NCBI RefSeq assembly: GCF_000332335.1
Contig: NZ_KB235948.1
Location: forward strand, 6,505,439-6,569,438
Source: Kamptonema formosum PCC 10802
Lineage (GTDB): Bacteria; Cyanobacteriota; Cyanobacteriia; Cyanobacteriales; Oscillatoriaceae
DNA length: 64,000 nt
Direction of reading: 5' to 3'
The notes beneath the pieces are model-generated. The model did not search any database and was not told the origin of the DNA. It worked only from the letters and a program-made list of their open reading frames with translations. Shown here piece after piece: positions 18,539 to 28,500 of the stretch (within the stretch, counting starts at the first letter, position 1; the number at the start of each line of letters is the position of its first letter). The position numbers were made by a program, and so were the translations under genes.

Positions 18539-19321
18539 ATGGCTACTACAGTCACCAACGAACTGAAAAGTGAGAGCTTGGAACTATTGCGCCAGTACCA
18601 GAACTCTCGTTCACAGGAAGTGCGCAACAAGTTGGTTGAACTCAATTTTGGACTGGTCAGAAAAGAAGTCCACCACTGGCTCAACCAGTGCGGGGAAAGC
18701 TATGAGGACTTGCTTCAGGTCGGCTGCATCGGTTTGATTCGGGCAATTGAGCGGTTTGACATGTCCAAGGGACACGCTTTCAGTTCGTTTGCCATCCCCT
18801 ACATCCGTGGGGAAATTCAGCACTACCTGCGAGACAAAAGTCCTTCCGTCCGCATTCCCCGCCAGTGGCTGGAACTGCAAAGTCAGGCTGCAGGGTTGAT
18901 GCCGGCGCTGCAAGCCAAGCTGATGCGCCAGCCCACCGATGCCGAAGTGGCAGATGCCCTGGGAGTTGCTGTTACCGAATGGCAGGAAGTCAAGCTGGCC
19001 ACGCGCAATCGCGCCCCTCTCAGCCTGGACGCGCCGGTGCAGGATGAGGAAGAAGGCACCACCTCCCTGGGAGAACTGATGCCAGACACCCACTACCGCA
19101 GTTTCCAGCTGGCGCAGGAAGACGTAATTCGCTTGCAGCAAGCCCTGGCAACGCTGGAGGAGAAAACTCGCCAGATTCTTGAGTTCGTGTTTCTCTATGA
19201 CTTGACCCAAAAGGAAACCGCAGATCGCCTGGGGATTAGTGTGGTTACCGTTTCCCGCCGCGTCAAGAAAGGTCTGGACACGCTCAAGCAGTTAATGGGC
19301 GTCGGGGAAATTGAACAGTGA
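18539..19321 (+). CDS. sigF: Group 3 RNA polymerase sigma factor SigF
   Basis: 260 residues from the ATG at 18539, the start that matches the usual cyanobacterial SigF N-terminus (MATTVTNELKSESLELL). Region 2: NKLVELNFGLVRKEVHHWLNQ, YEDLLQVGCIGLIRAIERFD and SSFAIPYIRGEIQHYLRDK. Region 3: RIPRQWLELQSQAAGL. Region 4: helix-turn-helix LTQKETADRLGISVVTVSRR. SigF in Synechocystis is needed for phototactic motility and type IV pilus gene expression; the same role here is inference. No anti-sigma gene is adjacent. The next gene is convergent, 46 bases away. Confidence 0.92.
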   Translation: MATTVTNELKSESLELLRQYQNSRSQEVRNKLVELNFGLVRKEVHHWLNQCGESYEDLLQVGCIGLIRAIERFDMSKGHAFSSFAIPYIRGEIQHYLRDKSPSVRIPRQWLELQSQAAGLMPALQAKLMRQPTDAEVADALGVAVTEWQEVKLATRNRAPLSLDAPVQDEEEGTTSLGELMPDTHYRSFQLAQEDVIRLQQALATLEEKTRQILEFVFLYDLTQKETADRLGISVVTVSRRVKKGLDTLKQLMGVGEIEQ

Positions 19322-19367
19322 AAATTAAACATTAAAAATTGAAGCAAGATTTCTTCAGTTTTAATGA

Positions 19368-20021
19368 TTAATTTTTTAAGGGATTGCGAGGACATAAATT
19401 GGCGACCGCACACCGGTCGCAGGCTGGCTTTTTGGCCTCACACACCGTCCGCCCGTGATAGGTCAGGCAAACAAACCAATTTCCCCACTCGGACTGGGGC
19501 AGGATTTGCATCAAGTCTCTCTCAACACGCTCCAAATCGGGCTGTTTGCTAAACCCCAGGCGCTCGCTCAACCGCTTCACATGAGTGTCCCCCGGCACAC
19601 CGGCATCCATCCCGAAAGCCTAATGCAGCGCCATCGCAGCCGTCTTTCGCGCGGCACCCTGCAATGTGACCAACTCCTGAATGCTTTGCGGCACAAGACC
19701 TGCAAATCGCTCCACCCGCAGCCGACAAATTGCTTTAATGTTCTTCGCTTTGTTGCAGTAAAACGCCACCGGCTTGACAATCGCTTCTATTTCTGCTATA
19801 ACAGCTGCAGCGATAGCCGCCGCATCCGGGAGCCGGCGAAACAGGTCCGGCGTGACTTTATTCACCAGCGCGTCAGTGCACTGCGCCGCCATAATCACGC
19901 CAATCAGCAGCTGCAGCGGGTTTTCATAATTGAGGGGACAAGGCGCATCGGAATACAAAGGTTTGAGACACTCCAGGATTTCTAACGCTCGCTGCTTGGT
20001 GCTGGAGATTTCCGCAAACAC
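19368..20021 (-). pseudogene. nth: Endonuclease III gene with in-frame amber stop
   Basis: Endonuclease III removes oxidised pyrimidines by N-glycosylase/AP-lyase action. Family features: IMAAQCTDALVNKVTP, the helix-hairpin-helix LQGAARKTAAMAL with the catalytic Lys, GDTHVKRLSERLGF with the catalytic Asp, and a C-terminal 4Fe-4S set CEAKKPACDRCAVANLC. A TAG at 19620-19622 falls between ALH and AFGMDAG, where the family has uninterrupted helix, so translation would give two pieces. Several usually conserved positions also differ (KPVAFYCNKAK, GAARKTA for GVGRKTA), consistent with decay rather than one sequencing error. A GTG at 20021 after CAGGACA is the likeliest original start. The protein could only be made by readthrough. 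Confidence 0.85.
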
Positions 20022-20112
20022 TGTCCTGATTATAGCGATTTTACCATGTAATAAGTGTGCATCTGCGAGACGTTCGCAGGGAGATAGTACAGGCTTTTGA
20101 GACAGCAGCCCA

Positions 20113-20697
20113 ATGTCAAAGATGCACAGAATTCTCAAACCCTCCCCGATAGCGATTGTAAATTTGTTAGTGCCGGTGTGGTTAGCGGTGCCGGTGCTAG
20201 CTCAAAACAGTGACGATCTCAACCGGTTGCTAGACACAAAAGCATGTCCGAGATGCGATTTAAGTCGCGCCAACTTAGAGGGTGAGTATTTGAGAGAAGC
20301 CGACTTGAGGTTCGCAGACTTACATCGCGCCAACCTCAAGAGAGCCTCTATCAGGTATGCCAACCTGAGTGGTGCTGACTTAGAGAATGCCAACCTCAAA
20401 CAAGCGGAATTAGATGAAGTCAAACTCAGGGAAGCCAACTTGAGGGAAGCCAACCTAAAGGAAGCATTTTTATACGGAGCAGATTTGAGCGGCGCTGATT
20501 TAAAAAATGCTAATTTACAGGATGCTACCCTATTTCGCGCCAACTTGAGCAACGCCGACTTGAGCCAAACTGACTTAAGGGGAGCTAACCTCAGACATGC
20601 GAATTTAAGGGGAGCCAACCTCTGCGACGCCAAACTGGAGGGTGCCGACTTAAAGTATGCCGATCTCCGAAATGCGGCGTGCGCCTATCAGTGGTGA
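20113..20697 (+). CDS. Exported pentapeptide-repeat protein
   Basis: 194 residues. A signal peptide (about 1-30, ending VPVLAQ) is followed by a short segment RLLDTKACPRCDLSRANL, commonly seen at the front of cyanobacterial pentapeptide proteins. About 27 consecutive A(D/N)LxX pentapeptides follow to the end, expected to fold as a right-handed quadrilateral beta-helix. Role unknown. Two Cys in CPRC and two near the C-terminus could matter outside the cytoplasm. The stop codon directly abuts a MITE-A copy, so the original C-terminus could have been longer. It is divergent from the broken nth gene. Confidence 0.85.
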   Translation: MSKMHRILKPSPIAIVNLLVPVWLAVPVLAQNSDDLNRLLDTKACPRCDLSRANLEGEYLREADLRFADLHRANLKRASIRYANLSGADLENANLKQAELDEVKLREANLREANLKEAFLYGADLSGADLKNANLQDATLFRANLSNADLSQTDLRGANLRHANLRGANLCDAKLEGADLKYADLRNAACAYQW

Positions 20698-20803
20698 TAT
20701 AGGAGTATGCACTTAGATTAGGACAGTAGGACAGGCGAGACGCCTGTCCTACGCCTTTTATACCTACGCCATTGATGTCTTAACCAATATGACTACTGCT
20801 ATA
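20698..20803. repeat. MITE-A short copy abutting a stop codon
   Basis: Begins TATAGGAGTATGCACTTAGA directly after the TGA of the pentapeptide gene and ends GTCTTAACCAATATGACTAC then TGCTATA. The middle holds a GGACAGGCG-AGA-CGCCTGTCC hairpin in place of the longer core of the reference copy. Confidence 0.7.
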
Positions 20804-20824
20804 AAACATCTTAGATCGTGTCCC

Positions 20825-20960
20825 CGGTTTCTGGGGGGTTTAAGAAACCGGGTTTCTGAATCAAGGGTTCGGGAGAGAGGCAAAATTTGTCGCAGAAACC
20901 CGGTTTCTCGGGGCTTGGGGATAAGAAACCGGGTTTCTCAATCAATGGTTCGGGAGAGAG
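20825..20960. repeat. 67-base double-palindrome element and partial copy
   Basis: One unit (about 20843-20908) runs from AGAAACCGGGTTTCT through GAATCAAGGGTTCGGGAG and GGCAAAATTTGTCGC to AGAAACCCGGTTTCT. A second partial unit starts at 20924. The outer ends are palindromes and also pair with each other. This is the same unit that forms the array at 24937-25305. It lies past the 3' end of the GTPase gene. Confidence 0.65.
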
Positions 20961-21033
20961 TTTAAAAAGTCCGCGCAGGCGGACTTCGTTTGTATAGCGG
21001 CAGAATTCATTCTGCCGTGCTTGAGATGCTTCC

Positions 21034-22653
21034 CTACCAATCATCCCGGCGAGGCGGGCGATCTTCCCAATCATCCTGAGGCGGCAAATCCTCCTCCTCT
21101 TCCTCCTCTTCCTCCACCACCGGCTCAATTTCCTCAGAACTCACCTTCAAAGGCTCCACCACCCGCGCAATCGCATCCTTAACAAAAGCCTTGACAAATT
21201 CATCCTTTCGTGTTAGCTGAAACTGCCGCTGCACCACTTCCGTAATCCCGCCATCCCCCCAATCCTGATCCTGACGGAAATACTCAATAAAACTCTTCCC
21301 CGCAATCCGAGTCAGATAAGCAGCCGTCACCCCTTGAATCGCCTTGCCAATTGCAAACGTGCTCACATTCAGCTGCAGCGCCGCGCTCAGCAAATCAATC
21401 GCCCCCTTAACAATCCCCAGACTCGCCAGAGTTTTCGCCAGAGACAGCGCCAGCTCCCGCCCCCGCTCCACATTCAGCTCGCAGCCGTAGATCCTGCCGA
21501 TTTCCACCACCATTTGGGCGTTAACCGCCGCCGCAGCCAGTAAATCCACAACCGGCAATGGCACAGCCGCAATCGCCCCCGCACCAATCCACTGAAACCG
21601 ATCCACAATTTTCTCAGCTTGCCGACGGCGCTGGGCGTCAAGCAACCGCCGCGCCTCCTCCCCTACCCGCTGGGATTGCAGGAGGATATTGTCCGCCACC
21701 AAATCCTCCCCCTCCGCTCGCAGAATCGCCGCCATGCGCCGGATCAGCGGCATAATGTCCGGTTCGGACTCCAAGATTTGGCCATTTTCCAGCCGCACCG
21801 GCTGGGGGTTTGCGGCGATTGCCACCACATCCATCCCCGACACAAACCCCCGCACCCGCTCCCGCAATCTCGCCAGAATCGCTTCTTTATCTTCCTCTAG
21901 ATAGAGGTCAGTTTTGTTCAAAACGACTATTGAGCGCTTGCCAATCTCTGCCAGCGCCCGCAGCGGAAGGAATTCCGACTGGCGCAAGTCGTTTTCCACG
22001 ACAAACAGCAGCAAATCGGCTTCCGTTGCCAGCCCTCGCGCCAGTTCTTCCCGCTCGGTTCCCGCCACACCGGCTTCCAGAATGCCGGGGGTGTCGGTAA
22101 TCAAAATCTCGCGCTCCAATCCCCTTAGCTGCAGACTGTAGGTTTCGCCCACCTCGGTGGTGCCCATCGGTGCCGAAACCCGCCCCACCATCCGCCCCAT
22201 GAGCGCGTTCACCAGAGAAGTCTTGCCGGCGGAGCCGGTGCCAAACACCACCACCTGCAAGTCTCCCCTGGCCAAACTCGCCTGGATTTCCCGAGTCCGG
22301 CTGAGCAAAGCCTGTCGCGCCACTTCATCCTGAATCTGCTCCACCTGCTGGCGCACCGCTTTCAGGGTTTCCTCAGCCGCCTCAGTCTTTTCTACGGGAA
22401 CCTTGGGCTTGAGCTTGCGCCTTTGCTTTTTGGCCGTCTCGGAGCGCTGCAGCAGCGTCATATAGTAAACAACCGCCCAAATTAAAAGTCCCAGCAGCAC
22501 AACCAGCAGGAACAGCAGCAGGTTGGCCACAAAGGGAGAGGCAGACCACGAAAGTTGGCTGTAGAGCCAGGAGAGGGAAGAAATCAGCCAGATCATCAGC
22601 CCTAGGACTAGGGTGATGCCGGCGATTAGCGTCAGAAGGCGCGACTGAGGCAT
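21034..22653 (-). CDS. Membrane-associated GTPase with DUF697-type domain
   Basis: 539 residues. Two membrane segments at about 7-30 and 42-64, then a coiled coil (about 95-128). The Era/TrmE-like G domain has P-loop GTGSAGKTS (138-146), switch GTTEVGE, DTPG and NKTD. The C-terminal half (about 345-480) looks like the DUF697/YcjF-type region (GAGAIAAVPLPVVDLLAAAA). The very acidic end (EEEEEEEEDLPPQDDWEDR) is unusual. Many cyanobacteria carry such proteins; proposed membrane or stress roles are unproven. ATG at 22653 is the natural start. Expressed alone, with repeats on both flanks. Confidence 0.85.
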   Translation of the reverse strand: MPQSRLLTLIAGITLVLGLMIWLISSLSWLYSQLSWSASPFVANLLLFLLVVLLGLLIWAVVYYMTLLQRSETAKKQRRKLKPKVPVEKTEAAEETLKAVRQQVEQIQDEVARQALLSRTREIQASLARGDLQVVVFGTGSAGKTSLVNALMGRMVGRVSAPMGTTEVGETYSLQLRGLEREILITDTPGILEAGVAGTEREELARGLATEADLLLFVVENDLRQSEFLPLRALAEIGKRSIVVLNKTDLYLEEDKEAILARLRERVRGFVSGMDVVAIAANPQPVRLENGQILESEPDIMPLIRRMAAILRAEGEDLVADNILLQSQRVGEEARRLLDAQRRRQAEKIVDRFQWIGAGAIAAVPLPVVDLLAAAAVNAQMVVEIGRIYGCELNVERGRELALSLAKTLASLGIVKGAIDLLSAALQLNVSTFAIGKAIQGVTAAYLTRIAGKSFIEYFRQDQDWGDGGITEVVQRQFQLTRKDEFVKAFVKDAIARVVEPLKVSSEEIEPVVEEEEEEEEDLPPQDDWEDRPPRRDDW

Positions 22654-23183
22654 AGACGCAGTTCCGTTGGGGTAGGGGGGTATTTCCCAGCTTAGGGTTG
22701 GCCAAAGGCATTTGGGAGATCCTTTACCTTATTGTCTCTATCCTGTTCTGCGGTTAGCAACAGCGCAGGGAACCCGGTGCCGGTTGCGCCCGATACTGGG
22801 GTATATTCCGTATAATTGGTTTTTTTTAGAAAGAACCGCCAAGACGCCAAGGACGCCAAGGAAGAGGAGGAAGATGGAGGTTGCGCAGGATATTTATTGT
22901 AGCAATTGGACGGATATGCTCTACCGGGGAGCCACCGGTGCCGGTGCCGGTGGGGTGAGTGGGGGCAGGTTTCTAGCACTGGCCAAATTGGGAGCGGACA
23001 TCAGACCTTGGGGGTGGGAGGGAACACCTGCCCTACGGTATAAGGCGTAGGACAGGCGTCTCGCCTGTCCCCAGCTGCTCCGCACGCGCAAAAAATTAAG
23101 ATTTTTAACGAAACCCGGCACTGGAGTGTTTTTCTAATATAAAATTGTGTAATCTTAAAGCACGTCTGTTTCCAGGAGACGCC
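22654..23183. other. Spacer with dispersed repeats
   Basis: No gene seen. Contains CCGCCAAGACGCCAAG-type repeat (22838-22862), a run of CGGTGC words at 22932-22953 and a GGACAGGCG-TCT-CGCCTGTCC hairpin (23050-23070). The COP23 gene starts at the far end with a CAGGAG ribosome site. Confidence 0.55.
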
Positions 23184-23795
23184 ATGAGTGTGAAACGGGG
23201 ATTGCTCACGCAAGCGTTTGCGGCCACAGCAGTCGCTGTGGCGGCCACTGCTACATTCAGCCAGCTAAGTACGGCACAGCCGGCACCCGGTCAAAAAGGC
23301 TTTTACTGCGATATGTCATCCGGTGTGCCCACTACGATGTACCAAAACAGTCAAGGGATCAGAGAGCCTTGGATTAAATGGGTTTCGGATGTTTTCTCGG
23401 CTTCTGGCTACGATCCGGTGCGGCGCTGTCAGGAAGTGAGCGGACGCCTGGAAACTTACCGGCGCAACAAACAGCTAAAGTATATCACGGTTGGGACGAT
23501 TAATGGCGAGAATGTGGTTTGCACGGCTAGCGCGGTCAATCAAAGGTGTGAGGGGCTGATTTTTACGCTCAAACCGGGTCAAGATGCGGTGAAAACGCTG
23601 GATAATCTTTTGACGTGGCGTGAGGGACAAGCCGGTGCGCCATCGCTTTATGAAAGTGGGAAAATCCCCTATATTGATGTTAGCGGACGTTTGGGGGAAG
23701 ATGGGCCGAGCGCCGCACCGGCTCCCCCAGTGCCTTCTAATCCTGTGCCGGCACCCCAGCAACCAAACAGCAGCGGCGGAATGCGGGATCTTTAA
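23184..23795 (+). CDS. COP23 domain protein
   Basis: 203 residues from the ATG at 23184, placed after CCAGGAGACGCC. The signal peptide spans about 1-33, with AFAATAVAVAATATF as its core. The mature part matches the COP23 family (circadian oscillating 23-kDa protein first seen in a unicellular nitrogen-fixing cyanobacterium): KGFYCDMSSGVPTTMYQN, IKWVSDVFSASGYDPVRRCQ, INGENVVCTASAVNQRCEG and LIFTLKPGQDAVKTLDNLL. Four Cys (FYC, RRC, VVC, QRC) could form disulfides outside the membrane. The C-terminus is Pro/Ser rich. The protease gene begins one base past the stop, so they form an operon. Function unknown. Confidence 0.88.
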   Translation: MSVKRGLLTQAFAATAVAVAATATFSQLSTAQPAPGQKGFYCDMSSGVPTTMYQNSQGIREPWIKWVSDVFSASGYDPVRRCQEVSGRLETYRRNKQLKYITVGTINGENVVCTASAVNQRCEGLIFTLKPGQDAVKTLDNLLTWREGQAGAPSLYESGKIPYIDVSGRLGEDGPSAAPAPPVPSNPVPAPQQPNSSGGMRDL

Positions 23796-23796
23796 A

Positions 23797-24570
23797 GTGA
23801 TTTCTGGCAAACTACTGGCGCTCACAGGTTTGTGCGTTTTGGCGCACATGTTTCCCGCTGCGGTGGCAATATTGCCGGTGTTTGCGGAGGTTGAATTACC
23901 ATATTCTTCGCCAAATGTCAATGTTCAATTATTAGCTCAGCAAACGACGGTACGCATCCAAACACCCCACGCCTCCGGTTCGGGGGTGATTGTGGGCCGG
24001 CAGGGACAAATGTATACTGTGCTTACGAGCTGGCACGTTGTGGCGTTTAGTGATAAGCATACAGTTATCGCTCCGGATGGCCGGCAGTATGTGCCGGTGC
24101 GCCCACCGAGGCAGTTGGGAAAGATGGATATGGCGGTGGTTCAGTTTAGCAGTGGGGCTGTGTACGAGGTGGCGCGTACCGCCACGGAGTTGGCAAGGGT
24201 GGGGGAGCCGGTGTTTGCGGCGGGTTTCCCGATGTATGAAAAAGGTACATTGAAAACTACTTTTGACCAAGGGATTCGGGCATTTCGGTTTACGCAGGGA
24301 GCGATTTCCGTGCTGCCGGCAAAATCTCTCCCCCAGGGCTATCGGTTGGGATATACAAATGATATTGAAGTGGGGATGAGCGGCGGCCCGATTTTCAATA
24401 GCAAGGGTTTGTTGATTGGGATTAACGGGCGGGTGAAGAATCGCGATCCAGATTTTGGGGTGTATACTTTTGAGGACGGTACGGAACCGCCACCGGCTCT
24501 GTTGGAGAAAATGGTGAATTCTAGTTGGGGAATTCCGATTACGCTTTATTTGCAGTTGCAAAGGGCATAA
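23797..24570 (+). CDS. Exported trypsin-like serine protease
   Basis: 257 residues from GTG 23797, one base after the COP23 stop; a longer open frame to 23620 overlaps COP23 and is unlikely. The signal peptide runs to about residue 30 (LPVFA). Catalytic triad: H80 in LTSWHVV, D111 in KMDMAVVQF, S195 in GMSGGPIFN. GSGVIVGR ahead of the His strand and FAAGFPMY are typical of cyanobacterial HhoA/S1-like proteases. There is no PDZ domain. The COP23-protease pair recurs in filamentous cyanobacteria (family knowledge), but substrates are unknown. A second protease start, now truncated, follows 190 bases on. Confidence 0.85.
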   Translation: MISGKLLALTGLCVLAHMFPAAVAILPVFAEVELPYSSPNVNVQLLAQQTTVRIQTPHASGSGVIVGRQGQMYTVLTSWHVVAFSDKHTVIAPDGRQYVPVRPPRQLGKMDMAVVQFSSGAVYEVARTATELARVGEPVFAAGFPMYEKGTLKTTFDQGIRAFRFTQGAISVLPAKSLPQGYRLGYTNDIEVGMSGGPIFNSKGLLIGINGRVKNRDPDFGVYTFEDGTEPPPALLEKMVNSSWGIPITLYLQLQRA

Positions 24571-24757
24571 GGTGGGAGTTAGTTTCTGGGCGATTGGAAA
24601 GAGACTGTTGGCGAATGCGTGAGGGGGTTAGACCTCTGGCTAGTTTGCTAGGTTCCTGGCGATTGAAATCGCGGCTATACAGACAAAGCCCGCCTGCGCG
24701 GGCTATTGAGAGTTTGTCAATTTCATTTACCGTTTTGAACTTGAATGGAGGATGGCA

Positions 24758-25072
24758 ATGAGTTGGGGTGTTTCTCGGTTTAATTATCTGTCCGGTTTGC
24801 TGGCAGGAACGGCAGCGGTAGCGGCAATTGTTATCAGCGAGCCGGCGGTGGCAAAAAGCGCCAAGGAAGTGGCGAAAATTGCTGTTCCGACTACGGTGCA
24901 AGTTAACAATACTTTGAGTCCGGGCAATAGTGGTTTGAGAAACCGGGTTTCTGAATCAATGTTTCGTGCCGGAGGCAAAATTTGTCGCAGAAACCCGGTT
25001 TCTGGGGTCTTCTGGGGGGCTTCTGGGGGGCTTCTGGGGGGCTTCTGGGGGGCTGAGAAACCGGGTTTCTGA
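24758..25072 (+). pseudogene. Start of a second trypsin-like protease, cut by repeats
   Basis: ATG 24758 follows GGAGG by six bases. The first 60 or so residues read as a signal peptide (GLLAGTAAVAAIVISEPAVA) and the run-in of an S1-like protease (SAKEVAKIAVPTTVQVNNTL then SPGNSG), where the family continues GSGVII and the His strand. At about 24937 the reading runs straight into the palindrome array. The frame continues only through repeat-encoded residues (RNRVSES, GGLLGGFWGA) to a stop at 25072. No catalytic residue survives, so this is a truncated gene. Confidence 0.75.
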
Positions 25073-25305
25073 ATCAAGGTTTCGGGTGGGAGGCAAACTT
25101 TGTCGCAGAAACCCGGTTTCTGGGGGGCTTTTTGGGGGGCTTCTGGGGGGCTGAGAAACCGGGTTTCTGAATTAATGTTTCGTGCCGGAGGCAAAATTTG
25201 TCGCAGAAACCCGGTTTCTGCGGGGGCTGAGAAACCGGGTTTCTGAATTAATGTTTCGTGCCGGAGGCAAACTTTGTCGCAGAAACCCGGTTTCTGCGGG
25301 GGGTT
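24937..25305. repeat. Array of four double-palindrome units
   Basis: Four units start near 24938, 25053, 25153 and 25229. Each reads AGAAACCGGGTTTCT, GAAT(C/T)AATGTTTCGTGCC, GGAGGCAAA(A/C)TTTGTCGC, AGAAACCCGGTTTCT. They are separated by variable runs of GGGGGGCTTCT. Within a unit the ends are palindromes and pair with each other, so a cruciform or strong RNA structure is expected. Units differ by only a few bases, pointing to recent expansion. Confidence 0.8.
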
Positions 25306-25314
25306 CTGGGGCTT

Positions 25315-25594
25315 TCAGAAAGTTGTGCGCGTGTTGAGAGCCTGCCCCTGTCCGGTATAATTAGAGTTGCGCTGTTCAATGATTTTATCAGCTTGCCGGC
25401 AACTTTCGGAAACAGAGGAGAAAGCGAAAAGAGCGCCGGCTTCATTGCCGTTGGAGATTTCACTCATTCCCTTTACTACGCCTTGGAGGCAGGTGCTGAG
25501 GGTTTCGATTTGTCCCTGGAAAGCTTCCGCAGCGCTTTCGCTTTGACCGAGCTGACCTTGCAAATCGCTGGACCTAACGCGCCGTGGGTGGGTT
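25315..25594 (-). other. Possible gene remnant downstream of the CHAT-nSTAND gene
   Basis: The minus strand has an open reading (stop at 25315) with a helical, plausibly coding stretch such as FQGQIETLSTCLQGVVKGMS and ADKIIEQRNS, but no recognisable family and no good start after the CHAT stop at 25595. It could be the 5' part of a gene lost to the palindrome array. The opposite strand is also open but looks unnatural. Weak support. Confidence 0.25.
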
Positions 25595-28500
25595 TCAGAT
25601 AACAAAATCTTCCGTAATTGCCACATCTCCCACAGCCACCCTGACACTAAACCGCTCTCCCCGATCTCCCCCAAACTTGAGCTGGACGTAGTTATCAGCA
25701 TGCCGCGCTTCAGTGTCTAAAAAAGTCTCGCCATCTTCATCCAGCACAATCAGCTGCAATCCGGGCGGCAAATAGGTCTTGCCCCGTAAAGGATACACCC
25801 GCACGAGAATGGCCACTTTCCCTTCACCCCCTTCACCCTTGGGCAAAAGTGCTACTATCAGCGCCACGGTGTGACCGTCTATCTGCATCCCCAAGTCTGT
25901 TACTCTTTGGACACCCAATGCCGGATTGCCCGGATCTATTGTGCGCAAACTCTCAGCCGCAGCCCAGCGAGTTTCCTCATCCTCTGTTGTGCGGATTAGA
26001 TGAACAAGAGCAGCGCTCGCCCCAGCACTGCCACTCCCAATTTGTCCCAACCTTTGAGCGGCAATTCTCTGCCGGTATTCATCAGAACTGGTATAAATCA
26101 GGTCAATTAAATCCCTCACAATTTCTGGGTTTTCCGGTTTTATTTTTAGGCTGCGAAATGCAAAAGATAAATTGGAGTCTGCCATCCCAAAAAGTTCTTC
26201 AATCGTTTGCCACCCCTGTTCAACCGCCTTTCTCGCTTTCCTCTCCTGCTCCAACTCTCGCCGCCGGCGCTCCTCCTCTTCTTTCAAGAAGCGATCCCTC
26301 GCCGCCTGACTGACAATAATATACCCTCTCGCCACACTCGACAGCGGCACACTCTCCGCCAAATCCCGCAAAAAATTCTCCGCCTCCGCTAACTTTGGCC
26401 CTTGCAACAAATAAGCCACATCCTCAGGTTCCCCCTGATTTTGCCACTCTTTTGCCGCCGCCTCAATCGCCCGTTTGCGAATCAGCCCCTCTCGGTTTTC
26501 TTCCACCCACCGGCGCAAAAGTGGCCAGTGGCGAATCAGCGCTTCGTGGACAACATCCACCACCGCCGTTCTAGTAAAACCTTCCATCACTTCGCTCGTC
26601 ACGACTAACTTAGCCGCCGCCAGTTGCTGAATCACCGGCTCCACCAGATCCTCCGAATCCATTTGCAGCAAATCCAGCTTCAGTACCTGCCTGCGAGTGT
26701 CTTCTGTTCCCACCCCCAACTGAGTCAGTTCCAAAAAAATCCGCTTAGCCACCCGCTGCTCACTGGAATTGAGCTTATCATAAACCTGCTGAGCGTGTAA
26801 AGCTAGCGCCGATTCCACTCCGCCAATTTCCTTGTAAGCTGCGTGCGTCAGCCGGCCATTTCGGGGTTTCTCCCACAGCAAACTTAAAGCAAACTCCAGC
26901 AGCGGCAAATTTCCCGGCTCCCCCTCCACTGCATCCAAAATCCGCTCCGTCAATCCCTCCTCAATTAGCATCCCCACCTTTTGCGCCGGCTCGGCGATTG
27001 CCCTTTGCAATTCCTCCCGGTTCATCGGACCCAATTTCACGTCAGCATTCTGCAAGGCATCCGCAAAAAGCCGGTCAGACAGAGCGTGACCCAAAAAATC
27101 CGCCCGCAGAGTCAGCACCACAGTCACCTGCGGCGCACTTCGCACTGCGGAAATCGCGCTGAAAAGCCACTGCTGGCGTTCCGAAGCGTCGCGACAGAGG
27201 GTGTAGAGTTCCTCAAATTGATCCACAACCAGCAGCATCTGAGAAAATCCAGAATTTTTATTCCGGATGCGCTCCACCACATCCGACAGCGCCAAAGAAC
27301 CTTCCCCCAAAGCAGCGGCGAGTTTGTTAACTTCAACCAGCCGATCTGTCTCACTTAAATTAGGTTCCAGCACCGGCATCAGCGCCGCCGCCAGAGAGCG
27401 GAAGGGGCGCACCCCCGGGCGCAGCGACAGGATCAGCCAATTCCCTTGCGCACGCAAACGCGGAATCAGCCCCGCAAAAACCACCGAAGATTTGCCGCTC
27501 CCCGAAGCCCCAATTACCGCCACCAGCGGCTTTCTGCCGGCAGCAGAAACCAACTGCTCTGTAAACGTTTCCCGCCCGAAGAAAAACGGCGCATCCTCTT
27601 CCCGAAAAGCAAACAAACCCCGGTAAGGACAGGCGGGAATGGCTTGCGAATCGAGCACAGCGCAAATCCCCCCCAACTCTTGCCAAGTCGGAGGCGCTTC
27701 CGCCGGATTTTGACAGATAACCGGCAGCCAAGTCGCGCAGGGAAACTTATCTTCTATCCCCTGCAACCGCTCCCGCGCTTCCCGCACCGCCAAATAGAAA
27801 GACTCGCCCCGCGCAAAAGCTTTGAGATAATATTTCAAAAACTCCTGCGCCACCGCATCCGGAACCGGCTCTCGCATCACTATCAATTGCGGCACATGCA
27901 AATCCGCCAAGTCATTCGCCAATCCCAACCCGTCGCAAGAGTTGAAAATTGCCAAGCGCAACCCCCGCTCTACTGCAGTTCTGAGGGCGTGCTTTAACTC
28001 AGCTACCGTTAAACTGTCCGTCTTATTGATAGAAATCCGCCCCGTTTCCCCTTCCGTTTTGCTGTGTCCGGAAAAGCAGAGAATGTCCCACCCCCGCTCC
28101 CACAAAGCATCGGTTAGCTCCCGGCGCTGCGGTTCAGGCAAAAACGTGACTTCCGCCCCCGGTAGCTGTTCCAGCAGCGCCCTGTCCTGCTGAGTGTCAA
28201 TCCCCTCACTATTCCCCAGAATAGCCAGGATTCTCACTCCCTTTTTCGGAGGGGCTTTTGCCGCCACGCGGTCATATTCGGGGGCGCTCAAAGCCACTTC
28301 AGCTTTGGTATAATCTTCTACTAATATCTCCCAGAGATGCCAGGGAAGCCGCTGGCGCTGAATGTCTTCCGTTTGGACAATCAGGCGAATGACTTCCGCC
28401 GGCTGTAATTTTTTGAGAATCCCTTCCTTGACGGGGCGAAACGCCTCAGAGTTGAGCCATTCATTGAGACTGTCTCTCAAGAGTTTGGCCGCCTCGGTAC

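Noticed and set aside
23620-23796. Longer start for the trypsin-like protease
   Set aside because: It would overlap most of the COP23 C-terminus and adds no signal-peptide sense; the GTG at 23797 fits the operon and the signal peptide.
25258-25602. Plus-strand open frame after the palindrome array
   Set aside because: It starts inside the repeat and runs antisense to a more natural-looking minus-strand reading; no family on either strand.
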